Part shown: positions 32,761-39,178 of the stretch, piece after piece | How the letters are laid out: each line of letters opens with the position of its first letter | How positions within the stretch are numbered: position 1 is the stretch's first letter | DNA from: CAZEID01 sp964512075 | Lineage (GTDB): Bacteria > Patescibacteriota > WWE3 > 9FT-COMBO-53-11 | Assembly: GCA_964512075.1 (NCBI GenBank) | Contig: CAZEID010000013.1 | Location: 1-45,616 of the forward strand | Direction of reading: 5' to 3' | DNA: 45,616 nucleotides | The notes under the pieces: generated by a model | The model's database searches: none | What the model was told of the DNA's origin: nothing | What the model saw: only the letters and a program-made list of their open reading frames with translations | Made by a program: the position numbers and the translations under genes

Positions 32761-33546
32761 ATGGCTATTTTTCCAGAAAGAAGCCGCTGGCGAATTCTCC
32801 GGCGCTCTCCTAAAGTTTTTGTCCCGGTGGGTGACCGCCAGATTGTGATCCCGTTTCGTCCGCTTTCTACTCTTCTGATTTTCGTCTTGTCAATTCTCTC
32901 GGTCTTTCTCCTTCTAAGGACGGACCTTTTTCAAGTCAAAGCGCTGGAGTTCGAGTTTGAGGACTCTTACGAGGAGCTGCTGATTCGACAGCGGATTATG
33001 GAAGAGGTTTTGGCGAGGAGTATTTTCTTTCTTAACCCTTCCGCAGTGGAAGCGGAAATTCAGCACGATTTTCCTGTGGTGAGGTCTGTCTCAATGGAAA
33101 AAAAGCTTCCGGATAAACTTTTGATTCGAGTTTCGGTGCGAGAACCCCTGGCAATTGTAGAAGATAAAACCGGGACGCGGTTTCTAGTGGATCGGGAAGG
33201 CCTGCTTTTCCGGGCCGCCGCGCAAGAAGATCTTCCAGTGATTAAGTTGGGGGAGGACTTTGAGGGGAGCGTCGGCGGTCGACTTTCCGTGGCCGAGCAG
33301 GGGATCTCTGGTTACCTCAAGACCTTGGAGGTCGTTGCGAGCAAGGGATTAGAGGCTAAGGCGATCTATCTGCGCTCTAAGACGATTGAGCTCCAGCTCT
33401 CAAAAACCTTGATCTGGTTAAATGCGGAGGGGGATGTTGAAGAGCAACTGGAGCTGCTGGCCCAGATCCTTCAGCGGTTCAGCTTGAGCGGAAAGACGCC
33501 CAAGGCGGTTGATTTGCGCTTCTCGCGGCCCGTCGTTCGTCTGTAA
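32761..33546 (+). CDS. ftsQ: Cell division protein FtsQ/DivIB
   Basis: Bitopic division protein of 261 aa: basic cytoplasmic N-terminus (1-30), a membrane helix (about 34-53, LSTLLIFVLSILSVFLLLR), a POTRA domain (about 55-130, with IFFLNPSAVEAEIQHDFPVVRSVSMEKKLPDKLLIRVSVREPLAIVE) and the FtsQ beta domain to the end (LVDREGLLF and following). It recruits FtsL and its partner to the septum. The sequence is poorly conserved outside the POTRA, as is normal. Ten bp after murG and just before the ftsA promoter. Confidence 0.85.
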   Translation: MAIFPERSRWRILRRSPKVFVPVGDRQIVIPFRPLSTLLIFVLSILSVFLLLRTDLFQVKALEFEFEDSYEELLIRQRIMEEVLARSIFFLNPSAVEAEIQHDFPVVRSVSMEKKLPDKLLIRVSVREPLAIVEDKTGTRFLVDREGLLFRAAAQEDLPVIKLGEDFEGSVGGRLSVAEQGISGYLKTLEVVASKGLEAKAIYLRSKTIELQLSKTLIWLNAEGDVEEQLELLAQILQRFSLSGKTPKAVDLRFSRPVVRL

Positions 33547-33552
33547 TTTTTG

Positions 33553-33561
33553 TGATATTAT
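33553..33561 (+). promoter_or_regulatory. Extended -10 promoter for ftsA
   Basis: TG-A-TATTAT ends 13 nt before ATG 33575; the leader would be only about 6 nt. It suggests ftsA and ftsZ can be transcribed apart from the rest of the cluster. Confidence 0.5.
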
Positions 33562-33574
33562 CGCATTGACAACC

Positions 33575-34816
33575 ATGACAAAGGAAAATATTGTCACGGG
33601 TATCGACGTCGGTTCCCATAAGATTTCTACCGTCATTGCTTCCGTTTCGTCTGAGAACAAAATTTCAGTAATTGGGGTTTCGACGGTTCCTTCTCGCGGT
33701 ATCAAGAAAGGCGTGGTGGTCGATATTGACGAGGCCGTAGCGGCCATCGCTGAAAGTTTGGAGGGAGCCGAACGGATGGCGGGATATTCAGTCCGGTCGG
33801 CCTTTGTGGCAGTGGATGGTAAGCATATTTCTTCGCTGAATTCGCACGGGGTGGTAGCGGTGGGTGGGGAGGGATCCGAAATTACGGAAGAGGATGTGGA
33901 GCGAGTCACCGAAGCGGCTCGAGCAGTTTCTTTACCCTCTTCGCGGGAGATTATTCACGTTTTGCCCCGAGGGTTTACGGTTGATTCGCAGGAGGGGATA
34001 AAAGATCCTCTTGGGATGAGCGGCGTGCGAATGGAAGTAGAGACCAACATCATCTCGGGGGCAACCACGGTAATGCGAAATTTGGTGAAATGTGTTCAGC
34101 AGGTGGGCGTAGATGTAGAGGACTTGGTTTTTTGCGGACTGGCCTCGGCGGAGGCAGTTCTTTCTGACACAGAAAAGGAGCTCGGTTGCGCTTTAGTGGA
34201 CATCGGGGGTGAGACTACCCAAATTTTGGTTTTTACCAATGGGAGTCCGGCTTACGCTTCAGTTCTGCCGATTGGGGGGCAAAACATCACTAACGACCTG
34301 GCAGTGGGCTTGCGAGTTTCGCTGGAAAACGCCGAGAAAATTAAAACTAAATTTTCCGAAGGGACTATTAAGATTGGAGAAGGGAGCAAGGACGAGGTGG
34401 ATATCTCTGAGCTGGGTTTGGAGACCCAATCGGTTTCGGCTTCTTTGGTCAATAATATTATTGAGGCGCGGCTCTCCGAGATTTTCAGTATGGTGGGGCT
34501 GGAGATTAAGAATTCTGGTCAGCAGGGCAATTTGCCGGCCGGTCTCGTGGTGACGGGAGGAGCCGTGCAAACTGCCGGACTGAAGGATCTGGTTCGAAAG
34601 GTTTTGCGCCTGCCGCTACGGGTGGGGATTCCGACCGGAGTCTCGGGGTTGATTGATGAGGTTTCCACGCCGGCGCATGCCACGACGATTGGTTTGGTAA
34701 TTTACGGAGCGGAGGGAGGCGCGCCGGAGTCGGCGGGGTTGTCTGGGATTGATACCCGAAAGATTTCACAGTTTTTTGGGCGGGTGATAGAATGGGGAAA
34801 AAGTTTCCTGCCGTAG
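33575..34816 (+). CDS. ftsA: Cell division protein FtsA
   Basis: Actin-like ATPase that tethers FtsZ to the membrane, 413 aa. GIDVGSHKISTVIA (phosphate 1), the SHS2/1C insertion region, ALVDIGGETTQILVF (phosphate 2) and VVTGGAVQTAGLKDLV (adenosine motif) appear in order. The C-terminal end KISQFFGRVIEWGKSFLP forms a short amphipathic helix suited to membrane binding. ATG 33575 is chosen as the fold starts there; an upstream in-frame ATG lies in ftsQ. The stop lies inside a stable hairpin. Confidence 0.93.
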   Translation: MTKENIVTGIDVGSHKISTVIASVSSENKISVIGVSTVPSRGIKKGVVVDIDEAVAAIAESLEGAERMAGYSVRSAFVAVDGKHISSLNSHGVVAVGGEGSEITEEDVERVTEAARAVSLPSSREIIHVLPRGFTVDSQEGIKDPLGMSGVRMEVETNIISGATTVMRNLVKCVQQVGVDVEDLVFCGLASAEAVLSDTEKELGCALVDIGGETTQILVFTNGSPAYASVLPIGGQNITNDLAVGLRVSLENAEKIKTKFSEGTIKIGEGSKDEVDISELGLETQSVSASLVNNIIEARLSEIFSMVGLEIKNSGQQGNLPAGLVVTGGAVQTAGLKDLVRKVLRLPLRVGIPTGVSGLIDEVSTPAHATTIGLVIYGAEGGAPESAGLSGIDTRKISQFFGRVIEWGKSFLP

Positions 34817-34823
34817 GCAGGAA
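34805..34823 (+). repeat. Hairpin across the ftsA stop codon
   Basis: TTCCTGCC (34805-34812) and GGCAGGAA (34816-34823) pair perfectly around GTA; the TAG stop starts in the loop. No T-run follows, so it is not a typical terminator. CCTGC/GCAGG hairpins also occur in the repeat at 9175-9187. Confidence 0.55.
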
Positions 34824-34890
34824 GCAAATGGCGAAGGGCCTCGGGCTTGCGCCGTAGGTTTCAGGTAGTAAGCAACACACTAGCGAAGCG

Positions 34891-35949
34891 ATGAGAGTTA
34901 AACCAGAAATTGAAAAAGCTGCCGACATTAAAGTAGTTGGTCTGGGAGGGGCCGGAGGTAATGCTCTTAACTCTATGGTCCGTTCCCAGCGGATTACCGG
35001 AGTGGAGTTCCTTGCAGTCAATACCGACTCCCAAGCTCTGGCCACATTAGAGGTTCCTAACAAAGTTCAGATTGGGGAAAAAATTACTCGCGGACTCGGG
35101 TCGGGTGGCGACCCGGAAATTGGTCAAAAGGCCGCGGAGGAGTCCGTCGATATCCTCCGGAGCCGTTTAGAGGGGGCGGATATGGTTTTTGTGACCTGCG
35201 GGATGGGTGGCGGGACGGGGACGGGCGGTGCTCCCATTGTGGCGGAGGTGGCGAAGTCGTTGGGGGCTCTGACGGTTGGGGTAGTGACGAAGCCCTTCGC
35301 TTTTGAAGGAGCTCGGCGGATGGAGAATGCCGTGCGGGGGATCCAAGCTCTTCACGATAAAGTGGATGCGCTAATTGTAGTACCAAACCAGAAGCTGTTA
35401 GAGATTGTGGAGCGGGATACTTCAGTCTTGGAAGCCTTTCAGCTAGCCGACTCGATTTTGGGGAGGGCCGTTCAGGGCATTTCGGATCTCATTGTGATCC
35501 CGGGGCTGGTGAATGTGGATTTTGCTGATGTTCGGGCGGTGATGACGAATGCGGGTTCCGCCCTGATGGGAATTGGGGAGGCCGGAGGGGAGGAAAAGGC
35601 CACCACCGCCGCCAAGGCCGCCATCACCTCACCGTTACTGGAGTTTTCTGTTCGGGGAGCAACCGGGATTTTGATTAACATCATCGGGGGACCGGATCTG
35701 TCAATGCATGAGGTGGACGAAGCCGCGCGAGTCATCTCTCAAGAAGCCGATTCTAACGCCAATATCATCTTTGGCGCCTCCATTAGTGATGAAATGAAGG
35801 ATGAGTTGCGAATTACCGTAATTGCGACCGGATTTTCTTTAGGGGCGCCCGAAACCTTGACGGGGGATAAAAGCAAAGAAGAGCTCGAGAATCCGCAAGA
35901 AGCCGAAGACGAGTTCGAAGCTCCCGCCTTCCTTCGCCGGAAAAAGTAA
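34891..35949 (+). CDS. ftsZ: Cell division protein FtsZ
   Basis: Tubulin-like GTPase forming the division ring, 352 aa. VVGLGGAGGNALNSMV binds the nucleotide, GGGTGTGGAP (about 106-115) is the tubulin signature, and NVDFADVRAVMTNAGSALMGIG is the T7 synergy loop. A short linker leads to a C-terminal PAFLRRKK, a compact form of the FtsA-binding tail. Separated by 74 bp from ftsA; no clear Shine-Dalgarno sequence or -10 at leaderless distance, so it is probably co-transcribed with ftsA. Last gene of the dcw cluster. Confidence 0.96.
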   Translation: MRVKPEIEKAADIKVVGLGGAGGNALNSMVRSQRITGVEFLAVNTDSQALATLEVPNKVQIGEKITRGLGSGGDPEIGQKAAEESVDILRSRLEGADMVFVTCGMGGGTGTGGAPIVAEVAKSLGALTVGVVTKPFAFEGARRMENAVRGIQALHDKVDALIVVPNQKLLEIVERDTSVLEAFQLADSILGRAVQGISDLIVIPGLVNVDFADVRAVMTNAGSALMGIGEAGGEEKATTAAKAAITSPLLEFSVRGATGILINIIGGPDLSMHEVDEAARVISQEADSNANIIFGASISDEMKDELRITVIATGFSLGAPETLTGDKSKEELENPQEAEDEFEAPAFLRRKK

Positions 35950-36072
35950 CAGTTTTCCTCATCTGATTTCTACGGGATTACCTCTCTTTGGTTTGACTAT
36001 TGTTTTTCCATTTTGGTTTTTGTTAAACACGGTAATTAGAGTTCGTCATCACTGCCCATTTTTTTATTTCCA
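35950..36072 (+). other. Intergenic gap ftsZ-nrdJ
   Basis: 123 bp, T-rich. TTGACT at 35993-35998 is a possible -35, but no matching -10 at 16-18 bp is seen. No terminator hairpin recognised. Confidence 0.3.
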
Positions 36073-38523
36073 ATGGCTGGTAAGGGTTCTTTGGATCTGA
36101 AATCTGCGATTGAATTGGCAAAGTCGGAGTTTGGGATGTCCGATAATGCTGCGGAGGTTTTTGTCCGGCGCTACGTTCGGAAAGGAGAGGATGGCGATCC
36201 CATCGAAACACCTCACCAAACCTTTGAGCGGGTCGCGGCGGCGGTGGCGGTAGTGGATGGGAAGTACGGCAAGGATCCGCAGAGAACCACTAAGAATTTT
36301 TATGATCTTCTCGCCCGCTTCTTATTTGTGCCGAATTCCCCGACTTGGACGGGAGCAGGAACCCCTTTAGGGCAATTGGCGGCTTGCTTTGTTTTGCCGA
36401 TCAAAGATGATTTGGGTCGGGATCCGGCGGGGATTTTCTCAACTTTGCGGAACGCCGCCTTGATTCAACAAACCGGTGGAGGAAACGGTTTTTCTTTCTC
36501 CGAACTTCGCCCCCGCGGTGATTTCGTTAAGCGCTCCGGCGGTCGCTCAACGGGCCCGGTTGGATTTCTGCAGGCTTACAACTCGGCTTTTGGAGTAATT
36601 GCGCAGGGCGGGGTGCGGCGGGGGGCCAACATGGCGGTGCTGAAGATCTCTCACCCCGATATTCGGTTGTTTATTCACTGTAAGGAGAAGGAGGGAGATA
36701 TCTCAAATTTCAACATTTCGGTGGGGGTGACGGATGATTTTATGCAGGCGGTTGTGGAGGGCAAGAAGTTTAGCCTTGTCAATCCTCGGGACGGGAAGGT
36801 TTGGCAGGAGGTAGACGCTCGGGAACTTTTTGAGGAAATTGGGGCGGCTGCGCACCGGAACGGGGAGCCGGGAATTTTGTTCTTGGACCGTGCTAATCGG
36901 GACAACCCCGTACCCCATTTATACACACTGCAGGCTACTAACCCTTGCGGTGAGCAATGGCTAGGCCCCTACGAGAGTTGCTGCTTGGGTTCGGTCAATT
37001 TGGCTCGTCACATTGTGCTGGAGACGGGGCGGAGTTCGCTAGTCCGGCGGAAGATTGATTGGAAAAAGCTGGCCGATACCGTTCGGTTGGCGACCCATTT
37101 CTTAGACAACGTAGTGGATGCGAACACCTATGTGCCGGAGATACCGGAGCTCGAAAAGGCTGCGCACCGGGTGCGGCGGATTGGATTGGGAATCATGGGA
37201 TTGGCAGATTTGATGTATGCGCTGGGGATTTCTTACGGGAGCGAGGACGGGTTGGAATTGGCCGCTCAGGTGATGGAGTTTGTTCGTTATCACGCGATGT
37301 TGGCTTCTATTGACCTCGCTCGGGAGCGCGGACCATTTGAGGGGATTAAGGGTTCAATCTATGATCCAAAGCGGATGGTTTGGGAACCTCCTACTCCCCT
37401 TTATGCTTACCGGAGGGATTTTGGCCGGCCGAAGGTCGATTGGCGGCGGGTTATTACAGGAATCAGGAGATACGGCATTCGCAATGGGGCCCAAACCACG
37501 ATCGCTCCTACCGGAACGATCTCCACCGTCGCGGGTGTGGAGGGGTACGGTTGCGAGCCGGTTTTTGCCCTTTCCTATGTTCGACGGCTTTTCCAAGCGG
37601 CCGGGGAGGAAGGAGTGAAGCGGGAGCTCTTTTACACCAGTCCTCTGTTTGATGAGTTCTTGAGTAATTCGGGGTTGGATGAACACGAGCGCGCAGCGAT
37701 TTATGAGGAGGTTCGCCGAGTAGGCTCGGCTCAGGGGATTCGCAAGATTCCGGAAAACATCCGCCGGGTTTTCGTAGTTTCTCAGGACATTATTCCTCGT
37801 CAACATGTTCAAATGCAAGCGGTTTTGCAACGTTTTGTCGATAACGCTATTTCCAAGACCTGCAACTTTCCCGCGTCTGCCACGGTCGAAGACGTGAAGG
37901 ACACTTACTTGGAAGCTTGGAGGCTTGGCTGCAAAGGTTTGACGGTTTACATCGCGGGGACTCGGAAGGAGGTCGTTTTAGAGACCGAAGAAGTCCGCCA
38001 AAGGCGGGTAGGGGAGTTGGCAGTCAAGCCGCGGCCGATGCGAACCACCGGCGCTACTTACCGGATTGGTACTCCGGTTGGAAGCGCTTTTGTGACCGTG
38101 AACGAGAACGGCGATAACAACCCTCTAGAAGTTTTTATCAATGTGGGAAAGGCCGGTTCGGATATTGCCGCGGATGCCGAAGCTATCGGTCGACTTTCCT
38201 CCTTGGTTCTTCGGGTTGACCCCACGATGCGGCCGAAGGAGCGGGTCGCCGCAATTATTGACCAACTCTCCGGGATTGGAGGTTCTCGGACCGTTGGTTT
38301 CGGGGCCGAGCGGGTCCGTTCTTTAGCCGACGGGGTGGCGCAGGTCCTAAAGAAGTACCTTGGTTGGAAGAAGGAGCGGGAAGTCTTGGAAAAGACCTCC
38401 TCCCAGCGGCCGGCCAGCGGACTCCCGAAGGTAGGGGACCTTTGTCCGGCTTGTGGCCGGGCCACGCTGGTCAATGAAGAAGGTTGCCGGAAGTGCTACT
38501 CTTGCGGCTACTCCGAATGTTAA
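36073..38523 (+). CDS. nrdJ: Adenosylcobalamin-dependent (class II) ribonucleotide reductase
   Basis: Makes deoxyribonucleotides with a B12 radical, no oxygen or NrdB subunit needed. 816 aa. NSPTWTGAG and LAACFVLP hold Cys105 of the redox pair; QTGGGNGFSFSELRP, NPCGEQ (290-295, with the radical Cys292 and Glu294), CCLGSVNL and APTGTISTVAGVEGYGCEP follow. Residues about 655-750 are a TSCPD domain (FVTVNENGDNNPLEVFINVGKAG) and the C-terminus is a zinc-ribbon CPACG...CRKCYSC. No ATP-cone at the N-terminus is obvious; residues 10-60 may be a remnant. The neighbour at 38579 makes the cofactor. Confidence 0.93.
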   Translation: MAGKGSLDLKSAIELAKSEFGMSDNAAEVFVRRYVRKGEDGDPIETPHQTFERVAAAVAVVDGKYGKDPQRTTKNFYDLLARFLFVPNSPTWTGAGTPLGQLAACFVLPIKDDLGRDPAGIFSTLRNAALIQQTGGGNGFSFSELRPRGDFVKRSGGRSTGPVGFLQAYNSAFGVIAQGGVRRGANMAVLKISHPDIRLFIHCKEKEGDISNFNISVGVTDDFMQAVVEGKKFSLVNPRDGKVWQEVDARELFEEIGAAAHRNGEPGILFLDRANRDNPVPHLYTLQATNPCGEQWLGPYESCCLGSVNLARHIVLETGRSSLVRRKIDWKKLADTVRLATHFLDNVVDANTYVPEIPELEKAAHRVRRIGLGIMGLADLMYALGISYGSEDGLELAAQVMEFVRYHAMLASIDLARERGPFEGIKGSIYDPKRMVWEPPTPLYAYRRDFGRPKVDWRRVITGIRRYGIRNGAQTTIAPTGTISTVAGVEGYGCEPVFALSYVRRLFQAAGEEGVKRELFYTSPLFDEFLSNSGLDEHERAAIYEEVRRVGSAQGIRKIPENIRRVFVVSQDIIPRQHVQMQAVLQRFVDNAISKTCNFPASATVEDVKDTYLEAWRLGCKGLTVYIAGTRKEVVLETEEVRQRRVGELAVKPRPMRTTGATYRIGTPVGSAFVTVNENGDNNPLEVFINVGKAGSDIAADAEAIGRLSSLVLRVDPTMRPKERVAAIIDQLSGIGGSRTVGFGAERVRSLADGVAQVLKKYLGWKKEREVLEKTSSQRPASGLPKVGDLCPACGRATLVNEEGCRKCYSCGYSEC

Positions 38524-38578
38524 TCCCCCAGAGTTTTCCCGAAGTCTCCAGGAGCTTATCTCTCTGCGGTTATCCCAA

Positions 38579-39112
38579 ATGTTGAGACACCGAAGTAAAG
38601 GTCTTCTTTACGTTTTTACTGGCAATGGTAAGGGTAAAACCACGGCCGCGGTAGGGCAGGCTGTGCGGGCCGTTGGGCAGGGCCAGAAGGTTCTGATGGT
38701 CCAATTTATCAAGCAGATTACCTCGGGCGAGGTGTCCCCCTTAAAAAGGATCGGAGTTGAGATTTACCCCTTGGGGAGGGGGTTTGTGGGGATTTTAGGC
38801 GATCAAGAGCCGCGGGCAGTCCATATTCGGGCGGCCAGGGAAGCGCTTGATTTTGCCAAGGATAAAGTTTCCCAAGAAAATTACGATCTTCTTGTTCTCG
38901 ATGAGATTAATGTCGCAATTTCCTTGGGTTTGCTAAAGGTTGAGGAAGTTTTAGAGTTCTTGAGATTGAGACCGGATAATTTGAGCGTGATTGTGACTGG
39001 CCGGAATGCGCCGAAAGAGCTGATCAAAATTGCCGATCTCGTCTCAGAAGTAAGGGAAATAAAGCATCCTTTTTCAAAGGGGATTTCCGCGAAGAAAGGA
39101 AGCGAGTTCTGA
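38579..39112 (+). CDS. cobA: Cob(I)alamin adenosyltransferase (CobA/BtuR type)
   Basis: Attaches the adenosyl group of ATP to corrinoids, giving adenosylcobalamin. About 177 aa. Unusual P-loop FTGNGKGKTTAAVG (about 13-26), MVQFIKQ, NYDLLVLDEINVAISLGLL and VIVTGRNAPKEL are CobA signatures. The frame runs on from 38453 within nrdJ, but family similarity begins at RSKGLLYVFTG, so ATG 38579 is used. Adjacent to the B12-dependent reductase, it points to salvage of external B12, as no corrin synthesis genes are here. A terminator follows. Confidence 0.92.
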   Translation: MLRHRSKGLLYVFTGNGKGKTTAAVGQAVRAVGQGQKVLMVQFIKQITSGEVSPLKRIGVEIYPLGRGFVGILGDQEPRAVHIRAAREALDFAKDKVSQENYDLLVLDEINVAISLGLLKVEEVLEFLRLRPDNLSVIVTGRNAPKELIKIADLVSEVREIKHPFSKGISAKKGSEF

Positions 39113-39139
39113 TCCCCCTTCTCGAAAGCTACGGGGGAT
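39112..39139 (+). terminator. Weak intrinsic terminator after cobA
   Basis: ATCCCCC (39112-39118) pairs with GGGGGAT (39133-39139) around a 14-nt loop and is followed by only TT. The stem is strong, the T-tract short. Confidence 0.5.
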
Positions 39140-39160
39140 TTCGCTCGGATTACCTTTCTC

Positions 39161-39169
39161 TGGTAAACT
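39161..39169 (+). promoter_or_regulatory. Extended -10 promoter, leaderless, for ileS
   Basis: TG-G-TAAACT ends 9 nt before ATG 39179; no Shine-Dalgarno sequence. Confidence 0.6.
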
Positions 39170-39178
39170 TTTCCTGAA

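Noticed and set aside
33509..33574. N-terminal extension of ftsA starting in ftsQ
   Set aside because: Shadow of the ftsQ end; the FtsA fold starts at ATG 33575 behind its own promoter box.
38453..38578. N-terminal extension of cobA starting in nrdJ
   Set aside because: Out-of-frame shadow of the nrdJ zinc ribbon; CobA similarity begins after ATG 38579.
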